From Pisaster brevispinus (lineage: Eukaryota > Echinodermata > Asteroidea > Forcipulatida > Asteriidae), in the NCBI GenBank assembly GCA_023634235.1, contig JAMKCF010000003.1, forward strand, positions 11,812,742 to 11,876,741: 64,000 bases of DNA. Direction: 5' to 3'. Each line of letters starts with the position of its first letter. The stretch's first letter is position 1. The position numbers and the translations under genes were made by a program. Positions 54,849 through 64,000 of this stretch are shown here, in pieces. The notes under the pieces were generated by a model. It saw only the letters and a program-made list of their open reading frames with translations. It did no database searches and had not been told where the DNA came from.

Positions 54849-55674
54849 TTATACTTTTTGAATACATTCCAAGTCTGACATTTTAAGACCACCATTGTCA
54901 CAGCTATTAATCATGATTTTACGCTTAATCTTGTCACATATTTTACCATTCCAGATAAAACTATAGACCAGAGCATTAACTTCATTTATGAATTTCTGAG
55001 GAGGATTACGCAAAACAGTATCGCTACCGTCAATAAAAAGTGTTGTGTCATCTCCATAACTACTAATTTTCAATTCAGTTTCACCAATACTTAGAGCTGA
55101 AATATTTTGTGAGTGACGTACAAAAATTGCCATTAATTCGGCTGCCAAAATAAAGAGATATGGGCTAAGAGGACATCCCTGACGCACACCCCTTGTCAAG
55201 TTAAAAAAAAATGAAACATGGCCATTATTAGATACACAACTACTAATGTTATTATGTTCGAAACCATCTGAGGATGTCAGGTCCACAATTAAAGTATTGC
55301 AAACTTTTTTCAACAAATGTCCACTCTAATTTATCAAATGCTTTTTCAAAATCTAAAAATAAGAGAATACCTGGAACATTTGCCTCTTTCGCATACTTGA
55401 TACTATCTAGAACCAAACGAATATTTTCACCGATATATCGATTTTGCATAAAACCTGTTTGGTCAGAATTAATTAAAATAGGCAAGACCCTTTTTATTCT
55501 ATTAGCGATAGCTTTAGCACATATTTTATAGTCAACATTGACGGCAAAATGGGCCTCCAGTTCAACAGCTCTATTGGGTCTTTCCCAGGTTTTTGTGATT
55601 AAGTTAATGACACCACGTCTTTGTTCCATACTTAATTGACCTGATTGAAAAGAGAACTTAAAGGCATCTAACAA
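54849..55674 (-). pseudogene. LINE reverse transcriptase, broken
   Basis: The first piece (55674-55252) has TGFMQNRYIGENIRL and LLFLDFEKAFDKLEW. The second (55316-54849), in another frame, has RGVRQGCPLSPYLF and the catalytic SSYGDDTTLFIDGS. A frameshift lies between them near 55260-55310, and sequence is missing after the YGDD block, where the frame jumps to VNALVYSFIWNGKICDK. Confidence 0.85.
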
Positions 55675-56559
55675 AAAACACTTGATATCTTTCCAAAAGA
55701 ATTTGTAGAATTCGGCCGGTATACCGTCCGCACACCAGGGCTCTTATTGTTAGCCATATCTTTGAGAGCAACAGCATATTCAGACTAATTCAACAAACCT
55801 TCACAAGAGCTTTGTTCCTCAATACAAAGACCTTGGTCTAAATCTCTAGGAAAATAGCTGTCAAAACCAGATTCATCTGTAGAGCTTCTTGTATACAGAT
55901 TTGAGTAAAAAACTACTTCTTCCTTTAATATTTCAGCTGAATCTGAGACAGTTTCGCCATTCTTATTTACAAATTTAGTAATTGAATTTGTTTATTGTTT
56001 CTTTTTTCCAAATTTAAAAAGTATGTTTTTATTTTTTCAACAAACTCAGTCCATCTTGCTCTCGACCGAATAGCAGCACCTCTAGCCTTTGATTCATAAA
56101 TTGCTTCCAGTTTACGATGTTTTTCTTTTAGAATAGTCAATAGTTCTTCAGTTGGATTACAAAAGTAGTATTTTTCACAACAGTCAATTTCCTTTTCTAA
56201 TAAAGCAATCGTATTTGTTTCAGTTTTTTTTTCCTAGAGGGCAAACTTTATAGTTTCACCACGGATCTTACTCTTAATAATTTCCCACAGTGTGTTTGGG
56301 TTAGCTGAATGATTTAGTACAACAATTTCTTTAATAGCATCACGGATGATTTTTGCATAAGTCAGATCTGAAAAAAAAGAGATGTATCCAAAAACCCTTA
56401 CCCCTTTGCTCACACGTGGTATTAATAAAGAGTGAGATCAGTGAGTGGTCAGTTTTGAAACCTGGCATAACATTGGACTCTGTCACAAAACTCCCCAAAT
56501 GGTCTGAGATTTAAAAATAATCTAGCCTACAAAAGATCGGAGGGGAATGATTGGACTTC

Positions 56560-57083
56560 CATGTAAAACTGCGCTCAATTAGATTTTGCTCTCTCCAAAT
56601 ATCAAATTCAATGACTCCATTATACTAGCAATTTTGTTTTTAGTCTTAAAGTTCGTATGTGGTTTGCCACCCTTTTTGTCCAAGGACAAATCCCTAACAC
56701 AGTTAAAGTCACACCCGCTAATATGGAAATACATTCAAAATAATAAAAATTAGGTAAACAATGAACAATTTCATCAAAAAACTCTGTGCGATCATCATTA
56801 TGCGCGTACATATTTACTAAAGTGAATATTTCATTCTCAATTTTTTATCGATTACCAAAAATCTTCCAGCTACATCTATAAAACTTTTTTTTACTTGATA
56901 ATCAAGATCAGTTTTGATCAAAATGGCGACACCTGCTTTATTTGAGCTACCATGACTGAAAAAACTTGTGAAACCCCACTCACTCCTCCAGATCTTTTCT
57001 GATGCGGCTTCACTATGCGTTTCTTGCAGAAAATGTATAGAAAACTTTTTTTTCAACCACAAGTACATTTGTCTCCGTTTCAT
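56560..57083 (-). pseudogene. LINE endonuclease, broken
   Basis: FLQETHSEAASEKIWRSEWG and SSNKAGVAILI are typical of the APE-type endonuclease of L1/Tx1 LINEs. Further on, NMYAHNDDRTEFFDEI lies in a second frame. The reading is interrupted by stop codons. Confidence 0.75.
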
Positions 57084-57109
57084 ACTATCATTCGTAGCAC
57101 TTTATGTAA

Positions 57110-59195
57110 ACGGTAATTTCTTGATTTTCGTACAGCTTTTAACACAGCGTTCACAACATCTAAGCCAAACCGGCTTATAGACTATGGGCCGTGGCTCTGA
57201 AATCCTTCTAGAGAACGATTCTTGTTCTCTCCGGAGAGGGTTTGCATGAAATTTAGCCCAGTTGTAGATAATATGTGTCTAAGCAAGAATCCAATTGTTC
57301 CCACGAACACATATTGCACATTAATGTGTAATTCACGGATAAAATGTCACATTTTTGAACATAAAGAAAAACAGCGCCCTCAATAGACCAAAAAAGAGAG
57401 GCTTTCTCCAGCTAGGCACAGTTTACCCCCCCCCCCCCCCAAACAAAATAAATAACATTATGATGTGGAAACCTCTATAATTGTAAAGATCATGTATGCT
57501 AACAACATTTCTAAAAGTTTGTATGCTTATATCAACTATTGGAACACTACTTTTCAACTGTACTTGGTGTTTATGTGGTGGGGAATATGCTATAATAGGC
57601 CAGTTGATCCATTGTGAAATTGTTGAATCTCTAATGCACTATTTCCAGGCAATTAACAATTCAGGTATAACACATGGAAAGGAATGGGGTACATCACAAG
57701 TATAAACAACCTGACTGGGGAGGAGGTTCAGTCTTGCCAAATAAATAAGCAAACTATTTCTAGTTGATTGTAAAATAACTGGAGTTTTTGATATACTTTT
57801 TAACCCACAAAGTATGTCAAAACAGCCCTTAGAAAAAGTGACAAACCTCAGATATTTCCATCTTTGAATTTATTGAATGCATAATTACTTGCATAATCAA
57901 AAATATAAATGCTGAATTAAATAAATTATTAGTTTTTGTACTTGAATTGTCCTGTCCCTATTAATCATTTTATGTCCTACAAATGTTGTTATCATCTGTT
58001 TAAAAAAACCATTCCTTTGTGCATTAAATTTTGTTTAAATTTCACACCACAACTCTGTACGAGTTTTAAAACAGTCCCCTGTATGAATAACAAACTCATG
58101 TAACTTACAAAAAGAACCACATAATATCATGTCATAATTGTCATGGTTTGTGTGCATAAAGACAAAGGAATGCTCATTTAGCAAATGTTAACCTTTTATT
58201 TCAACACTAAAATGTGTGTATCAATTATTAATGAAGTGTGATAAGATAAAGAATTGAAATGTAAATGCAACGTTAATGTCCTTTTCAATATTTTCCATTT
58301 TAAAATAATATATAAATGAAGATGCTCTATGGTAGTTGTAAAAAAATATAAAAAGTTAAAATAAGTATTTAAAAATAGTGATGTGCTAGGAAAGTTGATT
58401 GGTGATGGAGAATGATTTCAGATTAGATTACCAATTTCTAGTCAGACAGTCTGGGCCCAATTTTACAAAACCTGTAAGTAGCAGAATTGTTGCTTACTGG
58501 ACCGTTGTCATTTCATTAAAAAAAGCTAACCATAATCATACTGAAAGGTATGCTTATTTGTGGCAAGCAAATGAGTCATTTTTTTGTTTCTATTTTGTAC
58601 TGTGATGCATCCTGGTTCTTTTCAGAACTCCTAAGTTCAGAACAGACCACATTGTTTTGTTACAAGAAACACTTCACCTGATTACTTCTCATCACAAACC
58701 TTTAAATCTCATTTGAATTACTACTGTGTGTTGACCATAACATTGCACATGCAATTAATGTGGTTCTGAAAAAAAACTTAGCTTTAAATTGATGGTCCTA
58801 TCACATGCACTGCCAATTTAGAGAATTTGCGTAATTACATAGTACATGTATATACAGGTATTAGAACTACTAAAATAAAAAATAGCTTGTACATGTAGCC
58901 ATCAGTATCACATGCTCCTCCCCCTTTTCCCCCCAAAACAGACAAGAGCCCTACAGCCACCATTTTACCTAAACAAACACATACATGTATAAGTTGATTA
59001 CCTGTATTTACTTCAACTTTTTTTTTTGGGGGGGGGTGCAGGGTTGTACACACATTATTCATGGTAAAACGTGGAATGTGCGATTTGGGCTGTAAAAAGC
59101 GTTTGAATACCGAGTTTCATGGCAAATGATGCAAACTCTCTGTAAAATATGAGCAGATGATAAGGTTCCCTCTTTCTTCATTGAAGAGCTTGACT
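57110..59195. other. AT-rich region, no gene seen
   Basis: Contains a 16-C run near 57426, a partial GGGCCC MITE left end at about 58453-58620 (GGGCCCAATTTTACAAAAC) and a T-run/G-run junction near 59030. TTTATTTC at 58197 gives AATAAA on the minus strand, a candidate poly(A) signal for the 59203-61016 gene. Confidence 0.4.
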
Positions 59196-59202
59196 GGAGC
59201 AT

Positions 59203-61016
59203 TCAAATTCTATTTTGAGCAGGCTCCGAGTCCTCCTCTCTGATGTGAGAAGATTCACTGAGATCTGGTTGGGGAAAAAAAATACATAACAAAATTAAGT
59301 CCCTCTTCAATTAACACTTTTGACACCAATGATTTTTCTAAAATGTAAATAATAATACTTTTTAAACAAAAACAAGCAAAACACTTTTAAAAATACAAAG
59401 GTGGGAACCATTTTATGGAAGTCACTACAAGCAATTTATTTCAAACTGGCAACTCAAAAGATATGCAGCTCGGCAGTCTCTGCTCTGGTGACATTTTTTG
59501 TCGATCTGTTGAGGAATTATATAACTTATTCGGTGCTATAATTAATTCCCAACTCATGGAGACAATTTCTGTTCCCTTTTTATGCATTTTTTTTTTTTGT
59601 AAAAATTTTGAAAATCTTGCAAATATGGACACTCCGACAGCAATGGCTCATTAGTCATATCGCCTGTAGTTACTACTACTAGTTAGTACAGAAAATGTAC
59701 ACAATATGAGCCATTACCCTTCGTGCGAAGGCCACTGGGACTGGGAGGAGGGTTACTGATTACTGCACCTACCCAAGACTTAGTGTAGCTGATAAGCGTA
59801 GCTCTTGAGTCTTGGCCATGAACCTTAAACATCAGGGCTACAAACAGTACTGTGTTAGTGTACAAATGGGTCTGACTCTGAATGCCCAACATGTTCTTTA
59901 TACCTGTGCCCGTGCAATACGTGCAGGAACACCTCTTGCTCTTGTCTTGGTTTTTTTGTGTGTTTCTTTTTTTTTTAAATGTTGTGACATTTACATTGAA
60001 GGATGAAGCCAGGGCAAAATTTGTTCTACCCATCATGATGGTGCGATTGTGTACTTCCAGTTGAAACAACATGTTGAACATTAGTTGCGATGATCGTAAC
60101 CCTCCATCCTCCCGACAGTCTGCGACCGTCGGGGAGGATGGAGGGTTACGATCATCGTAACTAGTTGAACATGTGGACCAATTTATTTTGACTCACTGCC
60201 CAGCTCTATAAAACTTTTAAAAATAGAAATGTTGGTAGCGAATACAATAGCTACTGTGGTACAGTTTTGAGCTAGCCACCCAATCTCAGACTAAGTCTAA
60301 ATAATATGAGCAAGAGACGACTTGTTTTCTAAGTCTGTTGTAGTGTTGAGTACTCAACCTTAAGTTACTAATCATGCAGTCACAAATGTCAAAAATAAAT
60401 GTTCAATATATTTTATAACTTGAAAGTTGAAACAATTCTCTGTCTAAACTCTAAGTCTAACCTTCAGCAACAGGCACATGTTCCTTTTGCCGCTTCTGCC
60501 TGGCAAGTACAGCCCGTCTTTGTTTTGTAGCATCCGTGAAATATTGGTAACCCTTCTGATGAAAAGAGGGAAAAACACCATCGTTGCGTAGGTACTAACT
60601 TAGTGTAGCGCAAGCTGCACCATCACCGCCACTATCTTGCAAGAAACACAATGGACAACCTACTCGCGCCTGACTCAGTTACCGTATATCGTTGCACAAA
60701 TTAGGGCGATTTTTGTCGTCAAATTACGAAATAATGTGCAACATTTGAGCGTGGGAACAAGCAAAAATCGCAATTCGGTAATATTAATATCTTCGTTTTT
60801 GAATGGTTACTGAGTAAACCCTCTTGAAGAGAACAAGACTGTATGTATTGATACGGCCTGACGACTGGACGGCCGACCGCCCCGCCGACGGTCTAAAAAG
60901 CCTGAAACAAAAACCTTGCCACTTAAATGTATATACTTCTTCAATAAAGCTGAATCTTCACGAAATATGGAGAGTAAATTCGAAACGTCTAATTTAGGAA
61001 CTTTCTTCCTAGACAT
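59203..61016 (-). CDS. Unrecognised 85-aa basic protein
   Basis: Three exons join in frame: 61016-60915, 60555-60462, 59264-59203, giving 85 aa. I do not recognise the family. The N-terminal half (MSRKKVPKLDVSNLLSIFRE, then DSALLKKYIHLSGK) looks helical and basic. The middle (TDATKQRRAVLARQKRQKEH) is strongly basic and could be a helix or nuclear signal. The tail (DLSESSHIREEDSEPAQNRI) is acidic and polar. No signal peptide or membrane segment is seen. Three phases fit and acceptors are good, but the donors are weak (AAG|GTTTTT, GAAG|GTTAGA). An alternative exon 1 end at 60855 would add 20 residues. An upstream in-frame Met at 61076 is possible. The first exon lies beside CpG-bearing sequence, consistent with a promoter near 61.1-61.4 kb. 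Confidence 0.5.
60083..60163. repeat. Long fold-back (arms about 34 bp)
   Basis: The left arm (AGTTGCGATGATCGTAACCC, then TCCATCCTCCCGAC) and right arm (GTCGGGGAGGATGGAGGG, then TTACGATCATCGTAACT) are near-perfect inverted repeats around an 11-nt centre. A related half, GTCTGCAACCATCGGGAGG then ATGGAGGGTTA, lies at 24630-24660. It is in intron 2 of the 85-aa gene. Confidence 0.85.
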
Positions 61017-61254
61017 CACGATAGAAACAGCATGATGAGAGGAAGAAAAAGAAATGCTTTGATGCCTCGTAAACAAGGGGTAACAAAGATGACAAACAAA
61101 CGTGGTTTAATATTCGCTGGTACACTACTACAAGTTGTATCTTTCTCCGGTTGCTCCAATAAGGGAACCAGCGGTGTAGAAACGAATTTGCGGCTGGACT
61201 TTTATTCGCAACTGTATTAATAAGCGGCTGCAATCCTGAACTACGCGAGTACAT

Positions 61255-61345
61255 GGAGTACATGGAGTAGTGCGAGTAGGGCCGTGTAGACCCTACACGA
61301 TACGTGCGGTTGAAACTCTCACCCCATATCGGGCAGCAATTGGTG
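61255..61345 (-). repeat. Dispersed repeat, inverted copy
   Basis: The minus strand reads TGCCCGATATGGGG, then CGTATCGTGTAGGGTC and CGCACTACTCCATG, matching 50066-50150 in order. It lies just upstream of the 85-aa gene. Confidence 0.5.
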
Positions 61346-61881
61346 TGTATATGCGAGCGCCGATGCTGGATGGTACCTAGTGGCCCGCCATTTACATACA
61401 ACACAAACATACGCAAGGAACCAGCTACCTCAGGCGGATTGTCGATTAAACCATAGTGCAAATTGTGTTAAACGATCTTAGTATGTCAAAAGAAATAAGA
61501 TTAATTATACTGTTAAACAAATCATCAACTTGCATCACTGCTTTATAACTTTTTATCGAACTAGTTGTGAATATTTTCTTAACATTAAATGCATTGTGAT
61601 TGTTCATGAGTACAAAACTCGTGAATTATTTCCCTCCCCAAAACCTATCTTACCTGCTATAAATAATAGACTCTTCTGAGCAGTAACTACTCTTTATCTC
61701 GTGAAAAACTAATAAGAATGTTCAGCATTATTGTTAAAATTGATTTAAATTCCCCGCATATATAGATTAAAAACAGATACTGTTGAAAATTGTTGTCTTT
61801 AATCTTACGTAAATTTGCATTTATTATTGTTATCTATATAATGCTACAATTTCCATTTGTAGTCAAGTTGTCACGTAGCGT

Positions 61882-61953
61882 GCCGTGATCGTCTAGTGGT
61901 TAGGACATTGCGTTGTGGTCGCAATAACCCAGGTTCGAATCCTGGTCACGGCA
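61882..61953 (+). tRNA. tRNA-His (GTG), copy 1
   Basis: A 72-nt cloverleaf. The acceptor stem GCCGTGA pairs with TCACGGC, and an A follows as the discriminator. The D arm is TCGTCTAGTGGTTAGGA, the anticodon stem TTGCG/CGCAA with loop TTGTGGT (anticodon GTG, His), and the T arm CCCAGGTTCGAATCCTGG. Internal A and B boxes are intact. A Pol III terminator run of nine T lies at 61987-61995. Confidence 0.97.
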
Positions 61954-61986
61954 GAATGAAAAATTCGGGCACGAAAGTGACGACAA

Positions 61987-61995
61987 TTTTTTTTT
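61987..61995 (+). terminator. Pol III terminator of tRNA-His copy 1
   Basis: A run of nine T about 34 nt after the tRNA 3' end, following the trailer GAATGAAAAATTCGGGCACG. Confidence 0.8.
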
Positions 61996-63770
61996 CTATT
62001 ATATTAAAAGTCCACTTATTTCCTTCATTTTGCAAATAATTGATTCATAGAGTTTCAACTTGTATTCATTTTTTCCCATCTTCTTTTTAACTGTACAACG
62101 GGGACTTTAACATGACCAAAGAATTCTCCCTACTCCAACGTGCGAATTCAATCACCCGAAACTAACATTTTTGTTACTGTCGAACTCCATAATTTGCCTA
62201 TAAGGCCTAAAAATAAAATAATTAGGTTGGGTTTTTTTTCGAAGACGACCTTTTATTTTTTGCTCAGTCATTTAAAAGAAAACATTAGCAATGTATATGC
62301 TCCTAGACCTATATCCATTCGTAATTTCAATAAAATCTTTCACCAGCAAATATTCGAATATGAGTACGGCCATGGCGAAATAAATGGTGACTAAATCTTG
62401 TTCTTCAGCCGATCAATGACAAGGATCATATAAATGTGCAATATAAATGGAAATATGTATAATGTATCAAATGTTTATAATCATGTTTAAAAAATAATAA
62501 ATAAATAAGTACAATTGTCATAAGATTGTAATTAAAGGCAAAGTATATACCTTTGGTTTTTTTTAACCGTTCGATTGTTTTAATCCAGCCTACTGTTAAA
62601 ACAAAACTAACCTCTTACTTTTCTCTCCCTCTTTCCATCATTGATTTTGTCTTTTGGGGTCCTCTTGTGGTCAAGCCCCTTCCCAACCTCCCTTTTGTTA
62701 CCGTCCTCTCTGTTCCTTCCCCTACACTACTCTCTCGTGTGTTCTTTCATCTCTATCACCTATTTCCACTTGACTGCTTTTGTTACACCAGTAAACCTGT
62801 AAAAAGTATAAACCAGTAAACCTGTTTATGTAGTGTTGTCATTTAGCCTTCAAGAAAGACTCTTTTTACAAAACTAATATAACCCGTGAAAATTTTATTT
62901 CAAAAGGTAGTCGCAATTTTTTGATTTATCGCCGAAAATCCAGAGCGATTATATACCCACGCGGGAAGATATAATCTCTAATAGGAGTACCCTGAGAAAC
63001 GTTTCTGATAGCAACGTTTCTCATATTCAAATTTTGGGACATAAAAACTGATATCTTTTTATATAACCACGTTAGGCCTACTTCGAAGTGAAATGTTTCT
63101 CAAAATGCTTTATACTATCGAAATCTGCTGTATTAATTCTAATTGGACTAAAAACCAAAGTTTTTTTGCCATTAATTTTAAGAGTGATTACCAAGCGTAG
63201 CAAATTCTCAAACGAAAAGTTTCAAACACTCCCTCGGATTTAGCAGAGTGAAATAACAAACTGCTACAAGCTATAAAAGATGAACATATAATTTTGGCTA
63301 ACTAAAACGACGTCATTTACCAAATTATTAGATAAATTTGGGCGTACGTTTTCCATTCAATTTATAAGAGGGGTTAGCTCAAGCATGGGTGCATCATTTT
63401 TAAAACGCCAACTATAATTTGGATAATTGACTGATTGAATGATTATATATATTTTATGTATTTTTGCGTATTAATTTTTTTTATTTATTTATTTACTTGT
63501 TCATTCATTTATTTATTTATTTGTTTATGTATTTTTGTATGGATTTATTTATTATAAACATATAGAAAAAAAATTGTACATAATATTCTTTTTTATATGT
63601 ATTTATTTAACAAAGAAACAATGATTAAAGTCGCGCACTTTGATTGTTCAATGATAGCGAGTGTTTATTTTTTACAACCGTTACTTACCACGTGCACGAC
63701 CCCTGTCCCGTCCCCAACGCCGAGATGTTTTTGTTATAAGTAGTTTTAACAGCATCATGAATCCAAGTTG
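61996..63770. other. AT-rich spacer between the tRNA genes
   Basis: No gene was recognised. The frame at 62553-62819 lies over pyrimidine-rich sequence followed by TTAGCCTTCAAGAAAGACT, a block shared with the hairpin repeat at 22424, so it is repeat-derived. TTTA-rich tracts lie at 63478-63550. Confidence 0.45.
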
Positions 63771-63781
63771 TCACGTAGCGT

Positions 63782-63853
63782 GCCGTGATCGTCTAGTGGT
63801 TAGGACATTGCGTTGTGGTCGCAATAACCCAGGTTCGAATCCTGGTCACGGCA
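63782..63853 (+). tRNA. tRNA-His (GTG), copy 2
   Basis: Identical to copy 1 over all 72 nt. The flanks also match: AAGTTGTCACGTAGCGT upstream and GAATGAAAAATTCGGGCACG, then AAAGTGACGACA, downstream. Beyond these the surrounding DNA differs. The T-rich terminator here reads TTTCTTTTTT at 63886-63895. Confidence 0.97.
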
Positions 63854-63885
63854 GAATGAAAAATTCGGGCACGAAAGTGACGACA

Positions 63886-63895
63886 TTTCTTTTTT
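63886..63895 (+). terminator. Pol III terminator of tRNA-His copy 2
   Basis: TTTCTTTTTT, about 33 nt after the tRNA 3' end, following the same trailer as copy 1 but with one C in the T run. Confidence 0.7.
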
Positions 63896-64000
63896 ATACA
63901 CCCTCTTCAAATGAAAACAACTAGTTTCTAGTTACGCATATTGTTAGCTTATAAAACTTAAATTTTTAATCTCCCCCCCCCCCCCCAACAGAACAACGGG

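Larger units (their letters stand above)
53440..57110 (-). mobile_element. Decayed Tx1/L1-like LINE
   Basis: On the minus strand an endonuclease region (about 57083-56560), a reverse transcriptase (about 55700-54850) and a C-terminal region (about 54530-53750) occur in the correct order for one non-LTR ORF2. A 3' end in A-rich sequence lies near 53430-53460. Frames are broken by many stops and shifts. The N-terminal part of the endonuclease and any ORF1 are missing, so it is 5'-truncated. The motif style resembles Tx1/L1 rather than CR1 or RTE. No target-site duplication could be identified by eye. Confidence 0.85.

Noticed and set aside
54849..55674. Viral polymerase
   Set aside because: The YGDD block lies with QTGF...RYIGENIR, FLDFEKAFD and an APE-type endonuclease upstream, which is the layout of a non-LTR retrotransposon and not of a virus.
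61032..61220. 62-codon plus-strand frame with a hydrophobic stretch
   Set aside because: It lies antisense to the likely promoter region of the 85-aa gene. No homology is recognised, and start codon clustering alone is weak evidence.

Overview
The window is nuclear DNA from an animal, most likely a marine invertebrate deuterostome such as an echinoderm. The evidence is short coding exons with GT-AG introns and in-phase joins, AT-rich and SINE-rich introns, a Tx1/L1-type LINE, L2/CR1-like LINE tails, many tRNA-derived SINE copies, palindromic MITEs and a eukaryotic tRNA-His. The species is inferred from this general character, not proven. No prokaryotic, viral, plasmid or CRISPR content was seen.

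Four spliced protein genes were rebuilt by joining exons at splice sites that keep frame, and a fifth is probable. (1) PIPOX, peroxisomal sarcosine/pipecolate oxidase: plus strand, 7 coding exons at 12214-17707, with a TATA-driven noncoding first exon near 10.8 kb, 389 aa, ending in the peroxisomal signal AKL. (2) A highly atypical Rab-family protein: minus strand, 3 coding exons at 21292-23919, 225 aa, with several GTPase motifs altered. (3) SDSL-like serine/threonine dehydratase: minus strand, 7 coding exons at 28093-34291, 320 aa. (4) A TMEM134-like two-pass membrane protein: minus strand, 6 exons at 40390-45881, 142 aa. (5) An unrecognised 85-aa basic protein: minus strand, 3 exons at 59203-61016. 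Two identical tRNA-His(GTG) genes lie at 61.9 and 63.8 kb. PIPOX and the Rab-like gene are convergent; the other protein genes are on the minus strand. The genes have no obvious shared pathway. PIPOX and SDSL both degrade amino acids, but in different compartments.

Repeats dominate the rest. From 0.43 to 5.1 kb there is a higher-order array: blocks of a roughly 80-bp GGATCC-bearing monomer separated by three copies of a roughly 370-bp spacer. In SDSL intron 4, about 40 copies of a 50-bp minisatellite lie between the two ends of a palindromic MITE, so the array appears to have grown out of the transposon. From 50.3 to 52.5 kb there are about 16 copies of a roughly 135-bp repeat. A decayed Tx1/L1-like LINE fills about 53.4-57.1 kb on the minus strand. 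Copies of one MITE family with GGGCCCAATTTCATAG ends occur throughout. An interstitial telomere tract sits in a TMEM134 intron.

The items I consider most worth following up are the Rab-like protein whose G2, G3, G4 and G5 motifs are all altered and whose C-terminus extends past its cysteine cluster, the MITE-born minisatellite beside an SDSL splice acceptor, the 5-kb higher-order array, and the unrecognised 85-aa gene. I did not find a clear new multi-gene system.
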